Shown here: positions 1 through 10,740 of the stretch, piece after piece
Layout: every line of letters begins with the position of its first letter
How positions within the stretch are numbered: the stretch's first letter is position 1
NCBI RefSeq assembly: GCF_003265705.1
Contig: NW_020312858.1
Coordinates: 5,298,638-5,362,637, forward strand
Direction: 5' to 3'
Source: Callorhinus ursinus
Lineage: Eukaryota > Chordata > Mammalia > Carnivora > Otariidae
DNA length: 64,000 bases
Program-made: the position numbers and the translations under genes
The notes under the pieces: model-generated
Told to the model about the DNA's origin: nothing
What the model saw: only the letters and a program-made list of their open reading frames with translations
The model's database searches: none

Positions 1-700
1 AAGGTTCAGAATGTATGCACTATTTGATTTCTTATTGAGTTATCACAAAAAATAGGAAAGCCTTCTCTTCTAGAAAAATCTCTACATCTCAACCATGTTC
101 TCAACATAATCCATGAACTTATTCCCTTTCTTTCCTGTTCATGTTGATGGCACTTTCCTTGACTCATAAGTTTATAGGATGAAGGGATACAGTACACCGC
201 CCCCCCCATAGCAGTGGCCCAGCATCCCTACACCTTCAGGCCCTAGACATAGCCAGGACGCGGGGGTGGAAAAGCACATGTCTTTGGGATTCCCAAACAG
301 AGCCGGTTCAGCCACTTGCTGCTGACAAAATGCAAAGGCAGAGAAATGAGTGGTAGTGAAACAAGAAAGGAATTTGTTTCAGTAAGGCCAACACCAGGAA
401 GACAGTGGACTAATGTCTCAAAGACTGCAAAGTGCCAAAAATACTTCCAGGTTTATATAAGGAAAATGTGGGGCAAAGGTTGGTGAGTACGAGCAGGTGG
501 GCAGTGAAGGTCAAGCCCATCATTGTCTTGGGGTCAGTCCTGCAGGGTCTTGCTGGCTCTGGGCAGTCCTTCTTCCTTGAGGGGGTAGTTTCAGTTCCCA
601 TCAGGGGACGCTTTCCCCGTAGAGTCTTTTGCCTGAGTTAATTGATAAGCTGGAAAGAAGACACTTCATCAATTAGAAAGTTCGAGGTCAAAATGGATGT
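1..700. other. Unassigned intergenic stretch
   Basis: No coding exon, RNA gene or confidently named repeat is seen here. Short frames on both strands at 410-641 overlap each other and have no recognisable protein features. A run of C at 200-208 is the only low-complexity feature. Confidence 0.5.
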
Positions 701-707
701 GGTAGAA

Positions 708-833
708 GGACGCCTGGCTGGCTCAGTTGGTGGAGCATGAAGATCTTGATCTCTGGGTAGTGAGTTTGAGCCCCATGTTGGGCGTAGAGATTACTTAAAA
801 AATTTTTTTAAAAAGTCTTAAAAAAAATAAAGA
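708..833 (+). mobile_element. Can-SINE, older short form
   Basis: A tRNA-like head (CGCCTGGCTGGCTCAGT) is followed by a B-box-like GAGTTTGAGCCCC segment, then GTAGAGATTACTTAAAA and an A-rich tail. It lacks the long CT-rich body of the younger copies, which matches the short tRNA-Lys-derived form also seen at 18.64, 20.99, 38.4 and 51.45 kb. Confidence 0.85.
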
Positions 834-1689
834 GGTGGTTGAAGTCCTCTTTCATGGAAAAGTCAGAGAACAGGGCAGTTTCTACTGAAGACTGAGTAAC
901 TCGGATCACTCAGTCTCCCCCCTCATCCCCCCTCCCAGGCTCCTCCGTGCTTATTTCCCAGCTGCTGTAAGACAGGCTGGCCTCACATCTGAACCCCGAG
1001 AAACGGGAGTGGCACAATGACATGACAGCAGCACAGTGACAAAACAGGATTCTTTTCCTTACATAAGGAGCCATTAGCATGTGTATCAACATCTTGTTAG
1101 GTGATTTGTTTTAGTTTTATGATTTTAACTATAAAAGCAATATAAGCATGTGGTGTGAGCCCTCAGTTTTATCAGCCTGTGCTGTCTTACATTGAGTTTC
1201 CGGCATTCTGGACTAGCTTACGTAATTCTGGGAAAGAGGTCTGGGGCAGCGATCACGCTCAGTCTCCCTAAAAGCAGAGCTGGCCGTCCTCCCTGCAGTC
1301 ATAAGGAAGTGGCGAGGCTGGGAACTGGAGAGGGAAGGGAAGACATCAGGATGGCCACAGAGTGAGCCCTCGGCGTTTATCACATAAATGTTTAATGGCA
1401 GAGTCAAGGGCAGAGACCGGGCCAGGGTCTGGGCCATGGGACTTCCCAGGGCCCCAGCATCCTGCGCTCAGGTGTTGCAGCTGCTCTGTGGAGGGACTGC
1501 TCAGTCTCCACCTGTAGTCTCTCAGGAGGGGTAGATGTGCTTCCCTGGAAACCTCTTATAATGAACTTCCCAGTGGAATTCTCCACCTGGACCTTCCAGA
1601 GATGCCTAAAACGATGTGTCAACACATGAATTTGTTCCTCTCTGTGCCAAACCTCCCACCTTTCCTATCTCGGGCGATGGAACTCCCCC
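834..1689. other. Unassigned intergenic stretch
   Basis: Mixed-composition sequence without recognisable exon or repeat. Minus-strand frames at 1213-1437 and 1404-1625 overlap each other and show no known domain, so I treat them as chance. Confidence 0.45.
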
Positions 1690-2340
1690 CCCCACCCCCA
1701 GCCCTTCATCTGTCTGTATGAGGAACCAGGACATCATCCTTGATACCTTGCTCCCCTACCAGCATCTAATTTATTCTATCTCCCAAACGTCCCGTGAATC
1801 TGGTCACTTCTCTCCACCTCTGCAGCCCATCACTACGGTTCAGACCACCACAGGTTATTTTATATTTAATGTTATTTAATGGCCACCTCCTGACTGATGG
1901 TCTTGCACAGAATGGTCATGCCTTCACTCACTTCCCAAGTGTTTACCCAGCATCTCCTGTGTTTTGGTGCCAGTGATACAATGGTAAGCCCAACAAAGTC
2001 CTTATCCATGGAACTACCATCCTTACAGAAGTCAGTTGTCCTTCCTAAAGCACAAATGTCATCATGTCTGTCTTCAACTTAAAATATATCAATGGCATCC
2101 CACTGCCCTCAGTATAAAATCCCAACTCTCTATTACTCCTTCCTCTCCAGCAAATCTCAGCCCACGGTCTGCTTTGCCTGTCTTCCTAGACATGTGGAGT
2201 CAATTTCAATTACTTAAAGGCACCAAGCCTTTGCATATTCTGGGACCTCCTTTCCTCCCTAGTCTCTTTGCCTGGCTAACAGCTACTCACCCTTCAGGTC
2301 CCAGCTTGACGCTCTCTTGGCCAGGGTTGCCAACTGGGAT
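1690..2340 (+). repeat. LINE L2 remnant, 3' part
   Basis: Contains degraded but typical L2 phrases in order: CTTCCTAAAGCACAAATGTC, then a CATCCCACTGCCCTCAGTAT segment, then the CTTTGCATATTCTGG segment and a CCTTCAGGTCCCAGC end. The plus-strand frames at 1616-2347 are remnants or chance frames within it. Confidence 0.65.
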
Positions 2341-3654
2341 GAGTTAAGTCATGTTGGGGATGATGGAATTTGGAGGATGCCCAGGATTCCCTGAGACCTG
2401 AAACCCATCCTGCCACAACCGCTACTGCTCATTCCTTCTTCCGGAGACTTTGAAAGAAACATGTGCCCAGAGAACAAAGCCAGACAAATGCACACTTTCT
2501 TTCTCTGAGGTTCTGACCTCTCGTTGTGCTCGACTGAACAATGTGGAAGATTGCTTTGACCTGGGCTGGAGGGAGACTTAACTGACCTCAAAAGAGAACA
2601 TGTGCTGGTTTGGGCCGCTCTGCATCTGAGTGCTCCTTCTGTTTGGAGGAATCCAGAGCCTGGCACATTGGAGGCATTTGTCCAGGGGCAGCAGCAATGA
2701 CTTATTTGGATGGTCCCTGTAGTAGGCTCTTACCTGGCTTTTCTGAGGCCAGTTTTCCAGCCTTCCTATCAGTTCTCCGAGCTACTTGATATCCTTCCAA
2801 CAAATCCCTTTTCCTTTAGGGTCCCTAGGTACGGTCTCAACTGTTAGAGACCAGAAACCTCGAAGGTTTTAATATCTTTTTTATTCTATCCTCACCATGG
2901 GGTGCATCCTCACTCCCCACTCCACTGGTGCAAAATGGCGAAGCCCAAGACAAATATACTGAGCAGGATAGGGATTCTAAGTTCCACAGCTCATCTTGAC
3001 TTATCCACCCACTCCAGGTTTCCCTTGATGGGCTGGAAACACAGATCCTAAGTGAGAACAAACCTAAGCCATTTCCCTTCTCAAGCACTTGGGAGGAGAA
3101 GAAGGAGAATATCAGAAAATTGCTAATCATAAAGGAGGGAGATTCATCCTTCGCCCTGTGGCTCAGTTAGCATCCTGGCCCTTGGCCCATGCATACTGAC
3201 ATGCCTCCTGCTTGGAGGCAGAGCCAGGGAGAGAGAAGCTTGCACCTCTCCCTGGAGTCCAGCAGCTGTGGATGAACAGAAAATGCTTGTTGTCTTTCCA
3301 GGTATCCCATGGTTTCCCAAGAAATGGGCACCGTTGCTTCCCGCCTTTGTCACTCACCATGCTTGTGATTTAATTCTTTTCTATCTCCACTTTTATCTCA
3401 TGGCTTCTCCCTCTGGTGAGTGTATTGATTTCTCTTACCCCTCCCAAGCATTTACTCTCACTGGGTCACAGCTTCACACCAGGCACCCCTGTCTGCCTGC
3501 CCCATGGCCTCTTCTGCCTGGTGACTCTGCACCTCATTGCTTCTGCTCCCTGCCTCTTCTCTGTGTTTCTCTCAACCTACAGGCCGCTCTGCTGTCTGGG
3601 TTTATCTCTTAGATCCAAGCATCCCAAAGATGGTGTGATTAGATCTGTAGGTCA
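2341..3654. other. Unassigned intergenic stretch
   Basis: No exon with convincing splice sites is seen. Plus frames at 3268-3612 and 3416-3772 overlap out of phase and are rich in Leu, Ser and Pro from CT-rich DNA. The second runs into the inverted repeat at 3655, so neither is taken as a gene. Some of it may be very old L2. Confidence 0.45.
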
Positions 3655-3788
3655 CTCCTCATTGAGAGGGCCCTGCCCAAGGCCACGAGTCTCTGGTCAC
3701 CTGGCTCAGGGAGACAAAGCTAATGGATTCCACTCCAACCCAACATTTCAGACTCAACTTGTACAAACCTAAGCATATCAACTTTACT
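3655..3788 (+). repeat. 134-bp inverted duplication, left arm
   Basis: This arm matches the reverse complement of 5124-5257 over 134 bases with three mismatches by eye (about 98% identity). It runs from CTCCTCATTGAGAGG to TCAACTTTACT. It does not look like a SINE, LINE or LTR I know. The high identity, compared with the decayed repeats around it, suggests recent origin or gene conversion. Confidence 0.95.
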
Positions 3789-5049
3789 CCCCCTTCATTG
3801 TTTCTTCTGTGTGCCCGAACTGAGTGCATGTTCTACTGTTTTGCTGTAGCAATCTGGTCTTCAAAATGAAGTCCTCCCTATATGCTAGTCCTCCAGATTC
3901 ATTTCTCTCCACTCCTTCTGCACCACAACTGTCTGAACGTCTCAATATGTAATTCTTGAGATGAAATCAGTTCTTCCTACCCTCTGGCCAATGCTCTTTC
4001 CTTTCAACCACACTCCACACAAGGGGGCTTTGTTTGGACTTCTCTGTCTCTACTTGTATCTTCTTTTCTCTACAGGAGCCCAATCTGGAATGCTTTAACA
4101 TCCTCCTCTACGGGACCATGAACCCTTCTGGGCAGAAATGATCTAGTGATCTTTGGGGCTTGCCCGGAGTGGATATCTGTGAGTATTAAAGACCAACTTG
4201 GCAATGACTTTCAAACATACTTCCCCTAGAGATCAGGACACACAGTCCCCCATCCCCTGGTTCAGCAGCTCATTTTGAGGAGGTGTGCAAAAATGAGGGT
4301 CCTGGCAACAGCCTGGTGGGTGCCAAGACTGCTGTGGTGTGAATGGATCTCTAGGCTTTGGCCCTGAGAGCACTTCCCTCCAAAGAATGGCAAGCGCAGA
4401 GAGGACACAGCTGTGATCTAGGTGGTCCTTTGCCTGGCCTGCCACTGTAGGCTGCCTGGCTGCTTTAAGTGCCTCTCTGGGGGATGAGCTCATTTCTTCT
4501 CGCTCTGTTGCTTTTGCTCGTGTTGCTGCAGGACTCCTAGTCCAGGAGTGACTCAGCTGATTTGCCTCTTGACATACTTGAAGTGGTATAGAGGAGGAGC
4601 AGAATGGTAGGGGGTCAAGCTGGAAGCAAATTTTGAACCTTATAGTCATGAGGAGGCCTGGCCTCATGCCCATAAGACCATGGAGAGGGCCAGGAGGGCT
4701 AGAGCCTGGTCCTGAACTTAACCTGGGAGAACGGCCAGGGCTGGGGTAACTCAGCCAGCTCGGGAAGGACTTAAGAGGTTGCATATTCTCACTAAAGCCC
4801 AGGCTCTGAGACTGTCCCACCAAGCAGGCAGAACTCGTGGTGCAAGGGCCCCTGACAGGTAGTACCACGTAAGAGGTCTATCAGGCCCTCACAGTAAGAT
4901 GGAGACAGGAACTAATCTTCATAGAATGTTGGGGAAAGAAGGAAGCAGATTACTCAAAGCAGCAAATCAGAGTGAGATCTAAGGCAGGAACCAGCCCTGT
5001 GAGTCTGGGCATAGGCTGGGTGGGGAGGAGAGACCTCGGGATCAGGAGC
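3789..5049. other. Spacer between inverted arms; no gene recognised
   Basis: The longest ORF outside repeats and outside the CpG island lies here on the minus strand at 4868-4233 (211 codons). It has Ser/Pro-rich, low-information composition, no domain or signal peptide that I recognise, and no promoter or splice context. The DNA is fairly GC-rich, which lengthens chance frames. I do not call it a gene. Confidence 0.5.
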
Positions 5050-5123
5050 CTTATCATTCATTCCCCACCCTGTGCTGAACCCTGGGGATGCAGAGATGAC
5101 TGAGCAGGGTTCCTGCCCTGCTC
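5050..5123 (-). repeat. L2-like 3' end fragment
   Basis: The segment CATTCATTCCCCACC...GAACCCTGGGGATGCAGAGA resembles the reverse complement of the L2 3' end. It is short, so the assignment is tentative. It ends in the palindrome at 5100-5125. Confidence 0.4.
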
Positions 5124-5125
5124 AG
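5100..5125. repeat. Perfect 10-bp palindrome beside the inverted arm
   Basis: CTGAGCAGGG at 5100-5109 and CCCTGCTCAG at 5116-5125 are exact reverse complements with a 6-base loop. The right stem overlaps the first bases of the right arm (5124), so the hairpin sits exactly at the duplication junction. Confidence 0.9.
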
Positions 5126-5257
5126 TAAAGTTGACATGCTTAGGTTTGTACAAGTTCAGTCTGAAATGTTGGGTTGGAGTGGAACCCATTAGCTTTGTCT
5201 CCCTGAGCCAGGTGACCAGAGACTCGTGGCCTTGGGCAGGGCCCTCTCAATGAGGAG
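5124..5257 (-). repeat. 134-bp inverted duplication, right arm
   Basis: Reverse-complement partner of 3655-3788. The three differences by eye are in the ATGG(A/G)TTCC, ACT(C/G)AAC and CAT(A/G)TCAAC positions, read in the left-arm orientation. Arm spacing is 1,335 bases, so an RNA across both arms could fold into a long stem. Confidence 0.95.
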
Positions 5258-5391
5258 CGAATCCCGGTTTGAATTTGGTGGAGAGCCCAGACATATAACA
5301 AACTACAGTAACACTCGGTCAAAGCTATGGCAGAGGTCAGCACAGGGGCTGTGGAGTACAGAGAAGAAGGACTAGCTCTACCTTTTCGGAA

Positions 5392-5532
5392 AGAGGGTCT
5401 AGCGATCCTTCGTAGCAGAGGGAGTATCTGAGGTCCTTCAAAATGGAGGGGAAGTCTGAGGGTCCTTCCTAGTAGAGGGGAGAAACTGGAAGGTCCTTCA
5501 CGCTGGAAGGGATGGTCTGGCGGACCTAGAGG
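5392..5532 (+). repeat. Cryptic minisatellite, about five ~30-bp units
   Basis: Five imperfect units begin at about 5392, 5417, 5447, 5476 and 5507. Each opens with AGAGGG or AGGGG and most contain GGTCCTTC, at 5432, 5461 and 5492, with a variant GATCCTTC at 5404. Unit length varies from 25 to 31 bases, so the array is old or imprecisely amplified. Confidence 0.75.
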
Positions 5533-6184
5533 TGAGTTCGTACTTGAAGGATGTAAAAGTATTTACTAGGTGGAAAAGAGATGGCTGCGTATTGGCATGA
5601 GGTATGTCACAGCCAAACCTGTTGGGCACTACAGGTCATTAGATGGGACTGGTACACCAGGTGCATATGAGGATGTGACAGCAGATGTTGTAGATGTTGA
5701 TGAGAAGCTGAAGAAAGGGCTGCCCTCCTGGTTATGATTCTGGTGATCCCACCTACTAGTCATATGGATTCTCACCCCACAGCTCTACCATCTGACTCAA
5801 TCAAGTTACAAATCTTCCTCTTAAAGGAGGGGAGATAGGTGATAGCTTGCTCCTGTTTAGTATGAGTTCCTTTCTTCTTTTAAGCATAGGAATCTGACTT
5901 GGCTTGGCCTCAGGGGAACAGGGAAACTGAGGCAAGAAGGGAAAGGAAATTGCAATTCAGTGGGCACTCAGGTGTCCAGGACTCATCCCCAAACATGGAA
6001 CATGCTAGAAAAAGGACAGTATGACTAATGTTAGCCTACCTATTACTTCTGACCTATTTTTGTTGCTTCAAGAATGAGCTGGGGCTATCTAGCCCTGCAG
6101 CTGGGTCCCCAGATGTTGTAGCAAGTCAGAGATTAAGTGATGGTCAGAAGAGCCTGAAGACTTCTGAAAAGGCACTTGCATGAT
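5533..6184. other. Unassigned intergenic stretch
   Basis: Nothing recognisable as exon, RNA or a named repeat. Confidence 0.4.
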
Positions 6185-6385
6185 GAGAGGAAAGAGCATG
6201 GCTTTAGGTTCGAGTTCAAATAGTCCTTCCTAGCTATATGTCTTTGAGCAAGTTACCCAGTCTCTCTGAGCCACTGGTTCCTCAGCTGTGAAATAGGGAT
6301 TACAGCACCTATTTCCTAGGATTGTTGTGAGGGTAAATGAGATAATTTATATGAAAGAATCTGGCACACAGAGAGTATTCTGCTT
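6185..6385 (+). repeat. MIR SINE remnant
   Basis: Shows the MIR order: GAGTTCAAAT, a degraded TGAGCAAGTTACCCAGTCTC core, TCCTCAGCTGTGAAATAGGG, then GGATTGTTGTGAGGGTAAAT and CTGGCACACAGAG. Sense orientation. Confidence 0.8.
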
Positions 6386-6429
6386 CTCCTCATGACCCTG
6401 TCTCAAGAAGCCCAAGGAAGGGGGAAAGC

Positions 6430-6735
6430 TTTATTCAACATGTATAAAGGGTTAACACCTGAAAAAAAAATATATAAAGAGCTCTTTTAAATCAATAAGA
6501 GAATGGATACTCCAATAAAAATATAGGCAAAAGATAGAAGCAACTAATAAAATAATGCATTTTAATGGCTATTAACCATATAAAAATATAATACCATGTA
6601 CATATAAATATACAGCCATATATACACACTTCATTAACCAAAAAAGGCAAATGGGAAAAAAAAGAAAAAAGGCAAATAATAACAATAAGAAAATATCATT
6701 TCCACTTAGCTTGACAATGTTTATCAACTATTTAC
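6430..6735 (+). repeat. Old L1 fragment, sense
   Basis: A-rich text with L1 ORF2 3'-region phrases such as AAAGGGTTAACACC and TATAAAGAGCTCTTTTAAAT, then AAAAATATAGGCAAAAGATA. No open frame survives. An L1 fragment in the opposite orientation follows at 7000. Confidence 0.65.
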
Positions 6736-6752
6736 TCATAAACACAGTGTGC

Positions 6753-6963
6753 GCTGGGGTGCCTGGGTGGCTCAGTCGTTAAGCATCTGCCTTCGGCTCA
6801 GGTCATGATCCCGGGGTCCTGGGATCGAGCCCCACGTCGGGCTCTCTGCTCAGTGGGAAGCCTGCTTCTCCCTCTCCCACTCCCCCTGCTTGTGTTCCCT
6901 CTCTCGCTCACTCTCTCTCTTTCTGTCAAATAAATAAATAAATAAAATCTTAAAAATAAATAA
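6753..6963 (+). mobile_element. Can-SINE, full length
   Basis: Full head, CAGGTCATGATC body, CT-rich region and AAATAAATAAAT tail. A perfect 15-bp target-site duplication (ATAAACACAGTGTGC) flanks it at 6738-6752 and 6964-6978. The insertion separates L1 fragments in this interval. Confidence 0.97.
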
Positions 6964-6994
6964 ATAAACACAGTGTGCTTCCATTCATAATTTA

Positions 6995-7205
6995 TAAACT
7001 ACTTGTATTCTTTTTATGTGGACTACCTAGTCATACCTTTTGCCTATTTTTCTGATGTAGCATCGTTCTTTTCCTTATTGGTTCATAAAAGCTCTTTATA
7101 TATTAGATTTTAACCTTTTGATTACCATATATGTTACCATACTTTTCTAGTCTGTCATTTGTCTTTTGACTCGTTTATGGTATTTTGGCTGTGCAGAAGT
7201 TTAAA
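6995..7205 (-). repeat. Old L1 fragment, antisense
   Basis: Reads as antisense L1: AAAGCTCTTTATATATTAGA, then TGTCATTTGTCTTTTGACTC and TGTGCAGAAGTTT. It lies opposite in orientation to the L1 piece at 6430-6735, which implies either two insertions or an internal inversion. Confidence 0.7.
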
Positions 7206-7528
7206 AATCGTTAAATGGTCAAAATCATTAATGAATGTTTCCTTGTTAGCTCGGCAAAGAGGATAAAGTTTCACAATACACAGCATGGGAAAGGCTATCC
7301 CTAATATGCGATTGTTGGCTTAAGTAGCATGGACTGCAACCACTTTACATTTAGATCTTTTATGTCTCACTGCTCTGATTGATATTTTCTCATTATGTAG
7401 TGTTCCTATGTAGACTTGTCTTCCAACATAGATATGAGCCCAGGGAGAAAATACACTGATCACACAGACTTGAGTATTCTAGTCTTCTCAAAGTTGCCTA
7501 TCTCATTGAAAATTAATCGACTGTGATC

Positions 7529-7642
7529 AGGGCACCTGGGTGGCTCAGTCAGTTAACCATCTGACATTTGATCTCAGCTCAGGTCTTGATCTCAGGGTCT
7601 TGAGTTCAAGCCCAGTGTGGAGTCACTTAAAAAAAAAAAAAA
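7529..7642 (+). mobile_element. Can-SINE, short form
   Basis: The head GGGCACCTGGGTGGCTCAGT is followed by GTTCAAGCCCAGTG and then directly by a poly(A) tail of about 14. The target-site duplication is 21 bases at 7508-7528 and 7643-7663 with one mismatch. Confidence 0.95.
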
Positions 7643-7904
7643 GAAAATTAATTGACTGTGATCTGGTTTATACATTGGTCTAATGAGTTTTGTTGGTGTG
7701 AGTCTGCCCTAATCTCAGTGCTGACAAAATCAGGTCCCTAAGCTATATGTAAGTCCAAAAGTTGGACTCTAGGTTGTGTTAATTCATCCAGAACTTTCTG
7801 AGAAATGTCAGTCTCACCACTTTTTCTTGGAGATAATCCCCAACATTTCCATAGCTATGCAAGTATCTTTCTCAATATAAGTGGTAGAGGTGAAGGTGCC
7901 AGAA

Positions 7905-8150
7905 ACCCTGTAACTAATAATAATTAATAATCATACCTACCCCCTAATTAAGTATTTTTTAGGTGCCTGGCACTGTTCTTGGTATGTGTAACAGACTATT
8001 TAACAGCTACAACATTCCAACATAACATAAACAACATTAATTTCTGACTTACAGGTGAATAAAAAGGGGCCCAGAGAGACAGAGTAACTTGATCGAAGTT
8101 ACTAAGTCAGAAAGTGGTGCTGCCAGTATTTGAACCCTGGACTGTCTGCT
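7905..8150 (-). repeat. MIR remnant
   Basis: Antisense MIR phrases: GTGCCTGGCACTGTTCTTGG, GAGTAACTTGATCGAAGTTA, then GCCAGTATTTGAACCCTGG. Confidence 0.75.
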
Positions 8151-8844
8151 TTCCTCTGTGCTTGTGTTTGTCATAGTTGATTATGATCCTGTCTTGAAAT
8201 CTCCCTTTAGCTTAGAGATCCTCACTGTTACCTAATTATTCCACTAACTATACCAAAAATAAATTGATAACATTTTTCGCCACTAATTTCTTCATTTCTT
8301 TCTGAATTTTCAAATCTCCAGCACTTACAGACACATCTGAGCACCCTGTGGGTAACACATAGGGAACTCCTGCCAAATCCCTCTTCCCGGGAAGTATGGG
8401 CATCCATTCTTCCACTATCATCATGGCTGCTGTGTCAGATTTAGAATATAAAGGGTTTCTTGTGCATTGTCTTCCAGCCAGAAGAAGCAGCCATAGGCTG
8501 ACACATTCCATATGAGGCCGTGGGCCTCCAGGAAAATGTCTTTCTCTTAGTGTTTTTTTTTAAAGTATTGATTTAGCTCTTTATTTTCTGACTGAATATA
8601 GACCTTTACCAGTTCCAGGTGGCTTAGTAATGTTCAGATAACTAAAATGGACCAGTCTATAAATGAATTGAGTTATTCGGAAGATATAAAAATACTGTGC
8701 AATTTTGTTTTATGTAGTGCTATTTTTATGAGAGTTAGAAAACGTTCTGTAGACAGAACAGTGGAAAACAGAAAGGGAGACAGCATTGTGCCACAGGAAG
8801 AAACAAGAGAGAGAAACCTGGAAAGAAAGAAGGGAAATTAATAA
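8151..8844. other. Unassigned intergenic stretch
   Basis: A minus frame at 8511-8248 (87 codons) is present but has no recognisable family. No splice or promoter context was found. Confidence 0.4.
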
Positions 8845-9055
8845 TTGATTATCACTTACTATTGCCAGTCACCGTGCTAGATCCATCCTTTAGATATCAT
8901 CTTGTTTAATCTCTACAGCTACTCTGGAACATAGATTTATTGCATCCATTTCATGGATTAGCAAACAGGCTCAGAAAGGTTAAGTAACTTGCTCAAGGGC
9001 ACACAGCTAGTTCATGCAGAGCTGGGGTTTGAGTGCAGTTCTCTCAGACCCTTGG
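8845..9055 (-). repeat. MIR remnant, nearly full
   Basis: Well kept MIR core in reverse: GAAAGGTTAAGTAACTTGCT followed by GGCACACAGCTAG and a GGTTTGAGTGCAG end. The 5' side keeps GTGCTAGATCC and TTGTTTAATC. Confidence 0.88.
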
Positions 9056-10051
9056 TGTGCTGGGTACAGAAAGGAAGAATAGATCACAAAACTCAAACTG
9101 AAGCCTAGCAGGGAACTGAGGCGATCAAAGTGAAACTGACAGGGGCCCGGAGAAAAGGATGATCACAGTGACAGAGGAGTTTGTGCTAGCTGTTAGTAAG
9201 TGCTGTGGTCTCTGAGTCTGAGTCCTGCCCACTTGGAGCAGGGCAGGAGCAGGTGGCTGGAGTGGGTCCCGGTGCAGGTGAGGATGGCTGGAGGGCCTCA
9301 CCCAGTCAGAGAGGCTGCTGGTTCCAGCACAGCTGAGAGTCTGAGTTAAGGCAAAGAGATGGTTGGGTTGGGCCTGAGACAGGGACCCTGGTCTCTCTAG
9401 GATGGTGGGGACACTGGGTTCAAGGGGATGGCTCCTCCCTTTTGGAGGAGCACTCTCCTTGTCAAAGTCTTACATCAGTAAATCGAGACTTAGTCACCAT
9501 GGTATCAGTAATGCCCCAGCAACCCATCAAGATCTTTCCTGATGATTTGAGTGAGAAAGCCACGGGAAGCTTTCAATGCATTCAAAAAAACACTTACAAA
9601 AAGCACACTTTCTATTGCCAGACATGACTTAAATGATGGGGACCAAATGGTATGCCAAAATACTTTGATCCCTGCTCTTTAGAGCTAGAGTCTGGTGGGG
9701 GGAGACAGACACTAATCACATGATCATATATCAAATTCGTGTAAAACTGAAATTTTAACAAGTACTTATTATGAAAGGTACACAATACTATAAGGTATGG
9801 CTTCCCTGAGAAAGCAATGCCTGTGCTGTGATGCAGGGAATAAGTAGAGTTAATTAACTGAAGGAAGAGTATTATATTCCAGATAAAGGAATCATTAAGT
9901 GCAAAGTTCCCTTGTTTTAAATGGTTCATCCTGGAGGAGGGAGGCTTAGTGCATGATCAGGGCTTTGCACACATTTTACATTCTATCTGGATGTCTCCTT
10001 TCCTAACTGGAAACTTCCCTAAGGGTCAACAAGTCCACATTTCAGGGTGAA
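9056..10051. other. Unassigned; weak antisense L2 traces
   Basis: 9590-9900 has a loose match to antisense L2, with TTGATCCCTGCTCTTTAGAG and an AGTCTGGTGGGGGGAGACAG segment. The rest is unassigned. The small frames are not gene-like. Confidence 0.35.
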
Positions 10052-10070
10052 CTTCATGCTTCTGTTTTTA

Positions 10071-10376
10071 ATTTTTTTTATTGTTATGTTAATCACCATA
10101 TATTACATCATTAGTTTTTGATGCAGTGTTCCATGATTCATTGTTTGTTCATAACACCCAGTGCACCATGCAAAACGTGCCCTCCTCAATACCCATCACC
10201 AGGCTAACCCATCCCCCCACCCCCCTACCCTCTAGAACCCTCAGTTTTTCAGAGTCCATCATCTCTCATGGTTCGTCTCCCCCTCTGACATACTCCCCTT
10301 TTCTTCCTCTCCTGTTATCTTCTTCTTTTCCTTTTTTCTTAAAATATGTTGCGTTATTTGTTTCAGAAGTACAGAT
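10071..10376 (-). mobile_element. 5'-truncated carnivore-type L1, 3' end only
   Basis: The sequence starts with poly(T) and reads as an antisense L1 3' end (ATCATTAGTTTTTGATG, AACACCCAGTGC, then TACCCATCACC). A perfect 19-bp target duplication, CTTCATGCTTCTGTTTTTA, lies at 10052-10070 and 10377-10395, so both insertion ends are exact. Two more copies of the same 3' end occur at 40.19 and 56.74 kb. Confidence 0.95.
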
Positions 10377-10429
10377 CTTCATGCTTCTGTTTTTAAACAT
10401 TATATACTTTTCGTTTATTTATGCATATG

Positions 10430-10740
10430 TGCAAGTACCCATCTATCCAGTCAGATCTCCAACCAAGTATCTATTTATCTGTTCATTCATTACCTATTCA
10501 TATATCCATTTAATCATCCATCATACCAATTATCAATCCGTGTGTCTGTCTACTCATCCACCAGACTACCATCCATCAGTCCATATATCTATACATCTAC
10601 ACACATTTTATCTCTCCATGTGTTTATATATCCATTTACCTATCATCCACCTACCTATTCATCCAGCCATTTACCCACACATATCCATCTATTCATTTAA
10701 CCATTCATGTATCCATTTATTCATTTGTCCCTCTGCAACA
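10430..10740 (+). repeat. Degenerate ATCC/ATTC array, block 1
   Basis: Strongly patterned CCATCTATCC / CATTTATCC text. The long plus-strand frame at 10126-10743 is open only because the array and the L1 end lack stops. Its His/Ile/Ser-rich translation is an artefact. Confidence 0.9.

Noticed and set aside
5392..5532. Short repeats with spacers that could suggest a CRISPR array
   Set aside because: Units are imperfect, vary in length, have no constant spacer, and the genome is mammalian.
6753..6830. tRNA-like A and B boxes, here and in the other SINE heads
   Set aside because: They belong to the tRNA-derived head of Can-SINEs, with a full SINE body and target duplications. They are not tRNA genes.
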